Positions 30,679-40,596 are shown, counted from the first letter of the stretch. The stretch: 64,000 nt of DNA from Armatimonadota bacterium (GCA_025358205.1 JANYKG010000128.1:1-64000), one strand, 5' to 3'. Translations and numbers: made by a program. The notes: generated by a model not told the origin, from the letters alone.

Positions 30679-31530
30679 ATGAAGAATAGGGCTGAACAGG
30701 CGGAGATACTGGTTCACGCATTGCCGTACATCAGGCAGTATCACGGTAAGACCGTGGTCATCAAGTACGGCGGGAATGCCATGACCGACGAGGCGCTGAA
30801 AGAGAGCGTTACGAAGGACATCGTCCTCCTGCACTACGTTGGGTTGCGCCCGGTTGTGGTACACGGCGGCGGCCCCGAGATCACCGAGATGCTGAACCGC
30901 GTCGGCAAGGTGTCGGACTTCGTAAACGGTCGGCGTGTTACGGATGCCGAGACCATGGAGATAGTCGAGATGGTGCTGGCTGGGAAGACCAACAAGAGCA
31001 TTGTCTCGCTTATCAACCAGCAGGGCGGTACGGCGGTGGGCCTCAGCGGCAAGGACGCGAATCTTCTGGTGGCGAAGAAGGCGATGCCGGACGGCGTGGA
31101 CATCGGCCAGGTCGGCGACATCGTTGAGGTGAACACGGATATCATTCTGACGCTCATTGAAAAGGGCTACATTCCGGTACTCTGCTCGGTTGCAGTGGGT
31201 GAGAACGGTGAGTCATACAATGTGAACGCAGACACTGTCGCGGGTGAAATCGCGGCGGCTCTGGGCGCGGAGAAGCTGCTGATGCTGACCGATGTGCAGG
31301 GCGTGTACCGGGATTTCAGCGATAAATCCAGCCTGCTCAGCGAACTATCCGTCGCGGAGGCGGAGGAAGTTGCGAAGTCCGTGGATAAGGGTATGATACC
31401 CAAGTTGGAAGCGTGTATCACCGCGATTCGAGGCGGCGTTGGGAAGGCTCACATCATTGACGGCACGATACCACACTCGCTGCTGATGGAAGTTTTTACT
31501 GACACGGGCATCGGCACGATGATTGCGTAA
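30679..31530 (+). CDS. argB: Acetylglutamate kinase
   Basis: [45 protein letters not shown]. Confidence 0.96.
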   Translation: MKNRAEQAEILVHALPYIRQYHGKTVVIKYGGNAMTDEALKESVTKDIVLLHYVGLRPVVVHGGGPEITEMLNRVGKVSDFVNGRRVTDAETMEIVEMVLAGKTNKSIVSLINQQGGTAVGLSGKDANLLVAKKAMPDGVDIGQVGDIVEVNTDIILTLIEKGYIPVLCSVAVGENGESYNVNADTVAGEIAAALGAEKLLMLTDVQGVYRDFSDKSSLLSELSVAEAEEVAKSVDKGMIPKLEACITAIRGGVGKAHIIDGTIPHSLLMEVFTDTGIGTMIA

Positions 31531-31537
31531 ATATCTG

Positions 31538-31567
31538 TTGACATAACACCGATGTCGGGGTTACAAT
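31538..31567 (+). promoter_or_regulatory. Internal sigma-70 promoter upstream of the argD leader
   Basis: TTGACA-N18-TACAAT. Confidence 0.65.
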
Positions 31568-31598
31568 AACGTTATACGATGGTTGCAGAGGAGATGGC

Positions 31599-31661
31599 AT
31601 GAAGACGCCGGCGATTCTTCCAACCAAATATGGGTTTGCGAAATTCGGAGACAGGGCTTGA
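31599..31661 (+). CDS. Putative 20-aa leader peptide MKTPAILPTKYGFAKFGDRA
   Basis: SD agaggag before ATG; the stop codon lies in the loop of the following terminator hairpin. Confidence 0.5.
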   Translation: MKTPAILPTKYGFAKFGDRA

Positions 31662-31680
31662 CTCTGTCTCTTTTCGTTTC
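31648..31680 (+). terminator. Intrinsic terminator/attenuator upstream of argD
   Basis: GAGACAG-N9-CTGTCTC then TTTTCGTTTC. Confidence 0.7.
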
Positions 31681-31699
31681 TGTGGTAATGGAGTAGTAG

Positions 31700-32917
31700 A
31701 TGTCGGTCACTGAGAAAAAATACGATACGCGGGCAGTCATGGAAATGGACGCCGCTTACATGATGCATTTTGTGAACCGGTTGCCGGTAGTGTTTGTGCG
31801 CGGTAAAGGCATGCAGTTGTGGGATGCGGACGGCAAGGAATATTTGGATTTTCTGGCGGGTATAGGAGTGATGGGGCTGGGGCATTCCCATCTGGATTTA
31901 GTTGCTGCCATAAGCGCACAGGCGGCGGAACTGATGCATGTCAGCAATCTGTTCTACATGCCTCAGCAAGCCATGCTCGGCAAGCGGTTGGTTGAGCTTT
32001 CCGGCATGGGGAAGGCATTCTTCTGCAACAGTGGTGCGGAGGCGAACGAAGCTGCGATCAAGCTGGCCCGTAAGTGGTCAAAGGACAAATACGGTCCGCA
32101 CAAGCACGAGATCATCACATTCTATGGTTCGTTTCACGGACGCACCATGGCCACAGTTACCGCGACTGCCCAGCCCAAGTACCATGAAGGATTTCATCCG
32201 ATGCTGCCGGGGTTCAAGTATGTGTCGTTCAACGACCTGGCTGCCATCGAAGCGGCAGTTACCGACGATACATGCGCAATTATGTTTGAACCGGTTCAGG
32301 GTGAAAGCGGCGTCCATCTTGCGACGCAGGAATTCATGTCAGGAGTTCGCAAGCTGTGCAACGACCGGGGCATTCTGCTGATACTTGATGAGGTTCAGTG
32401 TGGTTTGGGTCGAACCGGCAAGTGGTTTGGATACGAACACTATGGAGTTAAGCCGGATATCATGACGCTGGCGAAGACACTGGGCGGCGGGTTCCCGATA
32501 GGCGCTTGTCTGGCGACTGATGATGTTGGCGGTGCATTTGTGCCTGGAAACCATTCATCCACGTTTGGAGGCAATGCGCTGGGATGCGCTGCGGCGCTGG
32601 CAACTCTAGATATTATGGAAAGAGAGAGCCTGATACGGAACTCTGCTGAAACAGGAGCGTATCTAAAAGAAAGACTACTGGAGTTACAGAGCAGCCGATC
32701 GGATATTTGCGAGGTGCGAGGTGTGGGCCTCATGTGCGCTCTGGAGTTCACCACTGAAATAGCTGCGGACCTTGGCGCGGAATGCCTGCGCAGAGGTCTG
32801 GTTGTGAATCCGATAGGCAAGAACATTTTGAGGATGCTTCCTCCGCTGATATGCAGCAGGGAAGATGTAGATATCGCTGTCGGCATCATTGCCGAATCAA
32901 TTCAGGGCATTTCGTAA
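31700..32917 (+). CDS. argD: Acetylornithine aminotransferase
   Basis: FFCNSGAEANEAAIKLAR, ILDEVQCGLGRTGK, TLAKTLGGGFPIGA. Confidence 0.94.
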   Translation: MSVTEKKYDTRAVMEMDAAYMMHFVNRLPVVFVRGKGMQLWDADGKEYLDFLAGIGVMGLGHSHLDLVAAISAQAAELMHVSNLFYMPQQAMLGKRLVELSGMGKAFFCNSGAEANEAAIKLARKWSKDKYGPHKHEIITFYGSFHGRTMATVTATAQPKYHEGFHPMLPGFKYVSFNDLAAIEAAVTDDTCAIMFEPVQGESGVHLATQEFMSGVRKLCNDRGILLILDEVQCGLGRTGKWFGYEHYGVKPDIMTLAKTLGGGFPIGACLATDDVGGAFVPGNHSSTFGGNALGCAAALATLDIMERESLIRNSAETGAYLKERLLELQSSRSDICEVRGVGLMCALEFTTEIAADLGAECLRRGLVVNPIGKNILRMLPPLICSREDVDIAVGIIAESIQGIS

Positions 32918-32988
32918 TCCGCAAAAACACGCATCCCGCGGATTGCGGACCTCATTGAGGTCGTACTTGGAAACGGGAGGTACGTCAC

Positions 32989-33477
32989 ATGTGGAAACAG
33001 CTCACCCATAAGGCCAGGAAAGCTATCTGCCTGGCGCAAGAGGAAGCAGGGCGTCTGGGGTACAGCAATGTCAGTCCGGAGCATCTGCTCCTCGCGCTTT
33101 CACGGGAAGACGACTGCATGGCGGTGGCCATACTTGAAGGCATGGGACTCGATACCGGGACAGTTCGCGCCCGTACCATGAAACAGCTTTCGCGCGGCAC
33201 AGATTCGCCGAGTCAGGACATGCAGTTGACCTTCGAGGCAAAGAGCGTTATTGACCTGGCTTTCTCGGAATGTAGAGAAATGAAGGAAGATTGGGTGGGA
33301 ACGGAGCATTTACTTCTTGGTATATTGCGCTCCACGGAAAGCATGGCGGCCGGTGTGCTGGCGGAACTGGGTGTTGAAATGTCCAGCGTCCGAAATCAGA
33401 TCAGAAATCTGAAGGCCGGTACACTTCCAATGGGTATAGTCAACGGAAACGGTTCTATGACTCTACTCAGCATATAG
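32989..33477 (+). CDS. Stand-alone ClpC/ClpA-type N-domain protein (two Clp-N repeats, no ATPase)
   Basis: LTHKARKAICLAQEEAGRLGYSNVSPEHLLLALSRE and ...DLAFSECREMKEDWVGTEHLLLGILR; SD gggagg. Confidence 0.9.
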   Translation: MWKQLTHKARKAICLAQEEAGRLGYSNVSPEHLLLALSREDDCMAVAILEGMGLDTGTVRARTMKQLSRGTDSPSQDMQLTFEAKSVIDLAFSECREMKEDWVGTEHLLLGILRSTESMAAGVLAELGVEMSSVRNQIRNLKAGTLPMGIVNGNGSMTLLSI

Positions 33478-33514
33478 TCGGCATCCGGGCGAGGAGCGCA
33501 CCAGGGAGTGCGGG

Positions 33515-34948
33515 ATGTGGCAGAAGTTTACGGAACGGGCAAGGCGCGCTGTCTTCTTTGCTCAGGAAGAAGCCGCCAGGTACGGTTGGGATAAGGTTGC
33601 TACTGAGCATTTGCTGATGGGTCTCGTCAGAGAAACCGACAGCATTGCGATAAGAGCCTTGGAACGGATGAACGTGGATCTTCGTCGGCTGCGTGCGGAC
33701 CTGGATCGGCGCGCGCCGAGGGCTGAGAGCATCAACAGCGGGCGAGACATGCAACTCACCGCGGACGCGCGTAAGGCTATTGACCTTGCGTATGTTGAAG
33801 CTCGCGACTTCGATAACAGCTACATTGGTACGGAACACCTGCTGCTTGGGCTTATGCGTGAAAATGATGGATTGGCTGCCCGGATACTCACAGACGCCGG
33901 CGCTGATCTGGAACAAGCGCGTTGCATCATCGCTGCCATGCAGGGAATTCGTCTCCCAAACACTATCCCACACGGCATTGATAACGCGATAAAGGCATGT
34001 AAGATGAAAAGCATTGACGATAGCATGAGAGGGAGAGACTTTCTCTCCATAAGAGATTTGAGACTAGCTGAGGTTCAGCGGATATTCACCGTAGCCTCGG
34101 AACTCAAAGACACGCCTCTGTCAGAGCAGGTGGAGAACCCGATATTGGCCGGCAAGACGTTGGCGATGATCTTCGAGAAGCCTTCCCTGCGAACAAGGGT
34201 GTCCTTCGAGGTCGGCATGACTCAGCTTGGCGGCCATGCGATCTACCTTCAGCCGTCGGATATCAAGCTCGGCGAGCGTGAGACAATCGCCGACGTTGCG
34301 CGGAATTTGGAGCGTATGGTGGACGGCATCATGGCGAGGACGTTCTTGCACTCCACGGTGACGGAACTGGCTAAACACGCAGGGATACCGGTTATCAACG
34401 GTCTATCGGACCTTGAGCATCCGTGTCAGGCGTTGGCGGACTACTTTACCATCTTCGAGAAGAAGGGTGATCTCTCCGCCGTTAAGCTTGCGTACATCGG
34501 CGATGGCTGCAACACCTGCAACAGCCTCATGCTCTTGACCGCCAAGTTCGGCGCATCCATGGTGGTGGCTTGTCCTGAGGGATATGAGCCGGACACCGCG
34601 TTGTTCACCAGTGCGCAGCGTGAGGCCCGAGAAAACGACGCGTGCATTACGGTGACGCATGACCCATATGAGGCGGTAGCGAATGCGGATGCGGTGTACA
34701 CGGACATATGGACCAGCATGGGTTTGGAGGCGGAAGCGGAGAAAAGACTGGAAGCCTTCCGACCATATCAAGTGAATAGTGAGCTTCTGCGCGCGGCGAA
34801 GAGGGATGCGATTGTGCTGCACTGCCTGCCTGCACACAGAGGCGAGGAGATAACGGACGAGGTTATAGAAGGACCTCAGTCGGTGGTGTTTGATGAGGCG
34901 GAGAACAGACTTCACGTGCAGAAGGCTGTCATGGCCTTGATGATGTAG
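33515..34948 (+). CDS. argF: Clp-N domain fused in frame to ornithine carbamoyltransferase
   Basis: Residues ~1-145 Clp-N (FTERARRAVFFAQEEAARYGWDKVATEHLLMGLVRE, YIGTEHLLLGLMRE); C-terminal OTC motifs SLRTRVSFE, HPCQALADY, HCLPAHRGEE; single open frame; SD agggag at 33503. Confidence 0.9.
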   Translation: MWQKFTERARRAVFFAQEEAARYGWDKVATEHLLMGLVRETDSIAIRALERMNVDLRRLRADLDRRAPRAESINSGRDMQLTADARKAIDLAYVEARDFDNSYIGTEHLLLGLMRENDGLAARILTDAGADLEQARCIIAAMQGIRLPNTIPHGIDNAIKACKMKSIDDSMRGRDFLSIRDLRLAEVQRIFTVASELKDTPLSEQVENPILAGKTLAMIFEKPSLRTRVSFEVGMTQLGGHAIYLQPSDIKLGERETIADVARNLERMVDGIMARTFLHSTVTELAKHAGIPVINGLSDLEHPCQALADYFTIFEKKGDLSAVKLAYIGDGCNTCNSLMLLTAKFGASMVVACPEGYEPDTALFTSAQREARENDACITVTHDPYEAVANADAVYTDIWTSMGLEAEAEKRLEAFRPYQVNSELLRAAKRDAIVLHCLPAHRGEEITDEVIEGPQSVVFDEAENRLHVQKAVMALMM

Positions 34949-34978
34949 TTGGAACGCAAGATAAGGAGTATTTCTGAG

Positions 34979-36166
34979 ATGAAAAAAGTCGTGCTTTCAT
35001 ATTCCGGGGGACTGGATACCTCGGTGTGCATACCGATGATGAAGGAGTTCTACGGGTTCGACGAGATCGTGACCGTCACCGTGGACGTTGGTCAGCCGGA
35101 CAGTGATATCAAAGAGGCCGAAGAGAAGGCCAAGACGCTGGGTACCGAGCATTACACCATTGACGCCAAAGAGGAGTTCGCGGTGGACTACTGCTGGCCG
35201 TCCGTGAAGGCGAACGGCGACTACCAGGGATATCCGATTAGCACATCCATCGCCCGCCCGCTCATCGCGGTGAAGGCGGCTGAAATTGCGAAGAAGACCG
35301 GCGCAGAGGCGTTTTGTCACGGATGCACGGGGAAGGGGAACGACCAGTTCCGCTTCGAGTACGTTGTGCGGGCGCTGGCCCCTGAGATGGAAATTATCGC
35401 CCCTATGCGGGAGCGAAACTATACTCGGACGGAAGAGATTGAGTACGCAAAGCAGCACGGCGTGCCGGTTGGGCAGAGCTCCGACAAGATATGGAGCATA
35501 GACGAGAACCTCTGGGGCAGGTCTATCGAGGGCGGACGGCTTGAAGAGCCGAACTATGCGCCGCCGGAGGAGATCTTCCACTGGACGACGCGCGCACAGG
35601 ACTGCCCGGATACCCCGGCGATCGTGCAGATCGGCTTCGAGGACGGTGTGCCTGTCTCAATCAATGGATTCAAGATGGACCCGGTTTCGCTCATCACTGC
35701 GGCCCACAAGCTGGCGGGTGACAATGGCGTGGGCCGGGTGGACATCATGGAGGACAGGATTCTAGGGCTGAAGGTTCGAGAGAACTATGAGTGTCCGGCT
35801 GCCGTCCTTCTCATCATGGCTCACAAGTCGCTGGAAGGTTTGGTCTGCACCAAGGATGAGCGCATGTTCAAGACCATGGTTGACCAGAAGTGGGGCGAGC
35901 TTGCATACGCCGGGCTGTGGTTTGACGCGCTGAAGGATGCGCTCGAAGCGTTCATCAACAAGATTCAGGAGCGGGTCACCGGGACGGTTTCGCTGGAGCT
36001 GTTCAAGGGCAACGCGAAGGTGATCGGACGGACCAGCCCGTTCGCGCTGTATAATGAGGATCTCGCCTCGTTTGACTCGAAGACCTTCGATCAGAGCGAG
36101 ATGACGGGTGCGGTTAAGGTACACGGTCTGCAGTCGCGGATGTACTGGATGCTGAAGAAGGACTAG
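34979..36166 (+). CDS. argG: Argininosuccinate synthase
   Basis: KKVVLSYSGGLDTSVC, GCTGKGNDQFRFE, SIDENLWGRSIEGG. Confidence 0.96.
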   Translation: MKKVVLSYSGGLDTSVCIPMMKEFYGFDEIVTVTVDVGQPDSDIKEAEEKAKTLGTEHYTIDAKEEFAVDYCWPSVKANGDYQGYPISTSIARPLIAVKAAEIAKKTGAEAFCHGCTGKGNDQFRFEYVVRALAPEMEIIAPMRERNYTRTEEIEYAKQHGVPVGQSSDKIWSIDENLWGRSIEGGRLEEPNYAPPEEIFHWTTRAQDCPDTPAIVQIGFEDGVPVSINGFKMDPVSLITAAHKLAGDNGVGRVDIMEDRILGLKVRENYECPAAVLLIMAHKSLEGLVCTKDERMFKTMVDQKWGELAYAGLWFDALKDALEAFINKIQERVTGTVSLELFKGNAKVIGRTSPFALYNEDLASFDSKTFDQSEMTGAVKVHGLQSRMYWMLKKD

Positions 36167-36168
36167 TG

Positions 36169-37563
36169 ATGGCAAAGCTGTGGGGCGGTCGGTTCAGTAA
36201 GGAAACATCAAAACTAGTAGATCAGTTCAACGCCTCGATAGGCTTCGATTGCAGGCTGTGGGAGCATGATATTCGCGGCAGTATTGCGCACGCCTCCATG
36301 CTGGGCAAGTGCGGCATAATACCGCAGGCGGATGCTGAAGCGATTGTCGTCGGCTTGCGCGGCATTGAGGATGACATCCGCGTAGGTCAGGTGGAGTTCG
36401 ACGTTTCCGCCGAAGACATTCACATGAATATCGAGAAGTTGTTGCACCAGCGCATTGGCGATGTGGCAGGCAGGCTTCACACCGCCCGAAGCCGGAATGA
36501 CCAGATTGCTCTCGACCTTCGCATGTACGTGAAGGATCAGATAACATACGCCATTGAGGCCATCAAGGGCCTGCAGACGGCGCTGATTGCCACTGCTGAG
36601 AAGCATCAGGAAACGGTGATGCCCGGCTACACGCACCTCCAGCACGCGCAGCCCGTGACACTGGCGCATCACGTTATGGCCTATTTCTGGATGCTGCAGC
36701 GTGACGTGGAGCGATTTGCCGACTGCTACAAGCGCACTGACGTGATGCCTCTCGGTTCGGCGGCGATGGCCGGCACCTCGTATCCCATTGATCGTCAGTA
36801 TGTGGCGGACCAGCTTGGTTTCTCACGAGTCAGCGAGAACAGCATGGACGCGGTTGCGGACCGGGATTTCGCTGCTGAGTTCCTTGCTGACTGCGCCATT
36901 CTTTCAATGCATATGTCGCGGTTTGCCGAAGAGATCATCATTTGGAACACCCGCGAGTTTGGGTTTGTGGAACTGGATGATGCGATGGCGACCGGCAGCA
37001 GCATCATGCCGCAGAAGAAGAACCCCGATGTTGCCGAACTGATTCGCGGGAAAACCGGTCGGGTCTACGGCGATCTCACTGCGCTGCTCACGGTGCTTAA
37101 GGGCCTGCCACTGACCTACAACAAGGATCTTCAGGAAGACAAAGAACCTGTGTTCGATGCCGCCGATACCGTGCTCCAGTGTGTGATGATGCTGCAGAAG
37201 CTGATAGAGACCACAGAGTTCCGCGCTGCCGCCATGAAGGAGTCCGCCAAGGGTGACTTCTCAACTGCTACCGATGCAGCCGACTATCTTGTTCGGCGCG
37301 GCATACCTTTCCGCCAGGCCCATGAGATTGTAGGACGCATGGTGGGGTACTGCATCGCTCAGGGAAAAGCCATCGAGGATCTGAGCCTGGAGGAGATGAA
37401 GTCGTTCTCCGAGGCGTATGAGGACTCCGGTGAGGCGTTCAACCTTGAACACAGTGTGGAGGCCAGGGGAATAATCGGCGGAACTGCGGCGAAGTTCGTG
37501 AAAGCGCAGATTGAGGCGGCACAGGCAGTCGTGAAAGCGGAAGCGATACCTGCTACAGAGTGA
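36169..37563 (+). CDS. argH: Argininosuccinate lyase
   Basis: LWGGRFSKETSKLVDQFNASI, HTARSRNDQIALDLR, GSSIMPQKKNPDVAELIRGK. Confidence 0.96.
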   Translation: MAKLWGGRFSKETSKLVDQFNASIGFDCRLWEHDIRGSIAHASMLGKCGIIPQADAEAIVVGLRGIEDDIRVGQVEFDVSAEDIHMNIEKLLHQRIGDVAGRLHTARSRNDQIALDLRMYVKDQITYAIEAIKGLQTALIATAEKHQETVMPGYTHLQHAQPVTLAHHVMAYFWMLQRDVERFADCYKRTDVMPLGSAAMAGTSYPIDRQYVADQLGFSRVSENSMDAVADRDFAAEFLADCAILSMHMSRFAEEIIIWNTREFGFVELDDAMATGSSIMPQKKNPDVAELIRGKTGRVYGDLTALLTVLKGLPLTYNKDLQEDKEPVFDAADTVLQCVMMLQKLIETTEFRAAAMKESAKGDFSTATDAADYLVRRGIPFRQAHEIVGRMVGYCIAQGKAIEDLSLEEMKSFSEAYEDSGEAFNLEHSVEARGIIGGTAAKFVKAQIEAAQAVVKAEAIPATE

Positions 37564-37963
37564 CGTGTTTGACCATCGTCAGCACGTTCATGCCCTGGCG
37601 GGAGCAAATCTTCATCTCATCCATGCACTGGTTGATGAGATAAAGTCCCAAACCCCCAACTCTCAGCTCGTCGTGTTTTGGTCGAGTATTTGGAATCTCA
37701 GGGTCAAACTCGCATCCTTCGTTCTGCACCTCGATCTCCAATCCGTGTGATGTGAACCTGTACTCGACGACCACCGGGGTAGCGCATGGGTTGCTGTATT
37801 TGACGGCGTTGGCGCACGCCTCACCCACAGCCAGTGACATATCATCCATTTGCCTTTGTGTCAAAGAGAACTTGCGTCCGATCGCCTTCAGCACCATTCT
37901 GGCAATGCTCACATACCGCATGGAGCAGGGCATCTGTATTCGTATTGCTGCGTCATTTACCAT
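37553..37963 (-). CDS. RsbW-like anti-sigma regulatory factor (HATPase_c_2)
   Basis: SLAVGEACANAVKYSNP...LGLYLINQCMDEM. Confidence 0.82.
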   Translation of the reverse strand: MVNDAAIRIQMPCSMRYVSIARMVLKAIGRKFSLTQRQMDDMSLAVGEACANAVKYSNPCATPVVVEYRFTSHGLEIEVQNEGCEFDPEIPNTRPKHDELRVGGLGLYLINQCMDEMKICSRQGMNVLTMVKHVTL

Positions 37964-40202
37964 GAACAGGAATCCTCTTGGTTCGGCGTAATGCTACCAT
38001 AGCTATGTCGTCAGGTGATCGCTGCGAACCTTCGCGCATGGCAGCCTCATGGATATTATCGGTAATCTTTTGCGGATGATGCAGAGCATTTTCTGAGAGC
38101 ATGCGGCCCAACGTCACCATCGGATCAAATGGTTTCATGTAAAGTGCGTTGATCAGCCCATCGGTATAGAGTAGCAGCACGTCGCCGGCGCTGAGCCGAG
38201 CGCGCCGCTCGGTGAAACGCGCTTCTGGATGCACGCCCAGCAGCATCCCGGAGCTATGCAGGTGACGTTGGTTGCCGGCACCCGCTTTGTGCAGTATGCC
38301 CGGCTCATGTCCAGCGGAGGCGTACACGATCTCGTCGTGGCTAGAGTCTATCAGCACATAGCACATGCTTATGAAACTGTCTTCCTCGATGTATTCACAA
38401 ATGAAGCGGTTCATTTTGGCCATTAAGCGGGCAGGCGATGGGATATGCTCGGCCAGTGCGCGCAGAGCATACTTACACATGCCCACGCTCTGTGACGCGG
38501 CGGTGTCTTTTCCTGATACGTCCAGAATGGCGAGGCCGTAGCGGGATTCGTCCACTCGAATAAGATCGAAATAGTCACCGCCAACGTTGTGGGCCGGGGT
38601 AAAGCGCGTGCCTATCTGGAATCCGGGTATGTTTCCGGCTACACATGGGGTCAGCTCACGTTGTGTGACGTTGGCTATGGCCTTCTGACGCTCATAGAGG
38701 CGGGCGTTCTCAAAAGCTATTGAAGCGAGTTCTGAAAGACCTTGAACCAGGCTGATTTCCTGCCGGGAGAAACCGCCGGGGCGTGAACGGAACAGCGCTA
38801 TGACACCGGAATTATTGTTCTTTAGACTCAGCGGTGCGAACAGGGCCGATCTCAGACCGGCACGAACCGCCATGTCGGTCATGCAAATGTTTTCTGAACT
38901 GTAGGACTCGTCAACAAGCAGAGCGTTGCCCGGCTCCAAGGTGGATACTATACTCTCAGGAAGGAGCGCCCTGTATGCTGCATCGCCACCCGCCATGCCG
39001 AACCCTCCCGCCACATTATACTCCCTCGAACGCGAGTCCTTGAGAAACACGGCGCATGTTTCGCATCCCACCAGCGATTTCAGGCTTTTCACAATGAGTT
39101 TGGCGATAAGATCAGGTTCTAATCTGGATGTGACGCTCTTTGCCACCCGGTGCAGGCTGCCGAAGGTCTTTATCTGAGTTCGCACAGCGTGGTGAAGGCG
39201 GGCGTTGTGCAGGGCCATGGCCAGGTAATGCGCCGCAGTCGTTGCAAGAGCCAGCTCATCATCGGTGAATTGCTGTTTTGTTGAAGATGTACGGTTTAGG
39301 TTTAGTACGCCAAGAACGGCCTTGTTGCTTATCAGTGGCAGGATCATGGATGAAACCACTTCGGGCCTTGGTATGGCATTTGGATAGTCAGTTCTGTTGG
39401 CGGAACCCTGGATCAACACAGGTTGATGCGATGAAAGCGCTTGGCCGGACACTGATCCACTTTCTAACAACAGCCGTTGTGGGAGCGCTTTCTTCTCCAG
39501 TCCTACTGCCGCGCCGATTCGAAGTGACGAGTCTTCTCGCACCAGCACTGACCCGCCGTCTGCGCCGACGAAACGGAGAAGCTCCAGGAATGCCAGTTCG
39601 AGCGAGTCATCAATGGAACTGCTGGCTATGGTCCGTATGCGTTCCAGTGAGTCAGCTCGCCGTCTATGTTCAGTGTCGCGATTACTGGACATGAGTGCGG
39701 CGGCGGCATGGTTGGCGGCTGTGTTTAATATTTCCAGTTCCCAAACGAGGAACGGGTCCGTGTCAACGCGGCTGCACACCAGTACGACTGGGCAGTGGCC
39801 GTCAGTGACTATCGGTATGCAGGCCAGGGTATGAGAGCCGGAAGTGTGCAGCAGATCGGCGCATGCTGAGATGGGACTGCAGAGGCGGCTAACTACCTTC
39901 GGTGATTGCGCGTCTGCGACGTCTCTTACGCTGCAGCCGTGATGAGCGTGACAATCTGCCGGTAGTCCCCATGAGGCGTTTTTGGATGCCAGTGGTACGC
40001 ATGGTCCGCCGTCCGGTGAGAGGTGCAGGAGAATAGCGCTGTGGGCTTTCAGGCAGTCAACAGGCAACCCTACCACCGCATCAAGAACCTTTGTCAGGTC
40101 TCCGTCTGCGGTGTTTCGCGAAAGCGTCTGCAAGTATCCGCATGCATTTATCAGATGATTCGCAGGCGCGGCATCAGGTTCCGCTGCTACCTTGATCTTC
40201 AT
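37953..40202 (-). CDS. GAF-domain PP2C/SpoIIE serine phosphatase (RsbU-like)
   Basis: Repeated GAF segments; HNVGGDYFDLI, LAILDVSGKDTAAS, YASAGHEPGIL, GDVLLLYTDGLINA. Confidence 0.9.
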   Translation of the reverse strand: MKIKVAAEPDAAPANHLINACGYLQTLSRNTADGDLTKVLDAVVGLPVDCLKAHSAILLHLSPDGGPCVPLASKNASWGLPADCHAHHGCSVRDVADAQSPKVVSRLCSPISACADLLHTSGSHTLACIPIVTDGHCPVVLVCSRVDTDPFLVWELEILNTAANHAAAALMSSNRDTEHRRRADSLERIRTIASSSIDDSLELAFLELLRFVGADGGSVLVREDSSLRIGAAVGLEKKALPQRLLLESGSVSGQALSSHQPVLIQGSANRTDYPNAIPRPEVVSSMILPLISNKAVLGVLNLNRTSSTKQQFTDDELALATTAAHYLAMALHNARLHHAVRTQIKTFGSLHRVAKSVTSRLEPDLIAKLIVKSLKSLVGCETCAVFLKDSRSREYNVAGGFGMAGGDAAYRALLPESIVSTLEPGNALLVDESYSSENICMTDMAVRAGLRSALFAPLSLKNNNSGVIALFRSRPGGFSRQEISLVQGLSELASIAFENARLYERQKAIANVTQRELTPCVAGNIPGFQIGTRFTPAHNVGGDYFDLIRVDESRYGLAILDVSGKDTAASQSVGMCKYALRALAEHIPSPARLMAKMNRFICEYIEEDSFISMCYVLIDSSHDEIVYASAGHEPGILHKAGAGNQRHLHSSGMLLGVHPEARFTERRARLSAGDVLLLYTDGLINALYMKPFDPMVTLGRMLSENALHHPQKITDNIHEAAMREGSQRSPDDIAMVALRRTKRIPVHGK

Positions 40203-40241
40203 CCAACCGGTTCCTCGAACTACTCTGCGTAGTCCACATTG

Positions 40242-40259
40242 CGCGGATCATGATCCGCG
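40242..40259. repeat. 18-bp perfect palindrome
   Basis: CGCGGATCA|TGATCCGCG upstream of the divergently oriented phosphatase gene. Confidence 0.7.
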
Positions 40260-40596
40260 TCCTTGCATATCGTGGAGCAGTGAAGCTCCAGTAATGTCGG
40301 TTGGTAAATCGCGGGGTTTGCTAGTCGGGCCTTGAAGCTGCTGTGGTATTTCCACAAACTCCGTATGATGATAGTATCAACATGGCACGAGTTTGTCAAG
40401 CATTAATTTCATTTCCGGTTTGCGCAGAAGGTAATCTGGTAAGCGCCGCGATGCTCTGGTGTGAGTATGGGATGCATCATAAATGACACTGAAACGGCAG
40501 CACGGCAGGACTTTTCGTTGGCTAGGTCTAACATCACCGTAATAGTGAGCATTCGGCTCACCTGTGAAACACAAAATCCTTAGTCAGGAGTTACTG

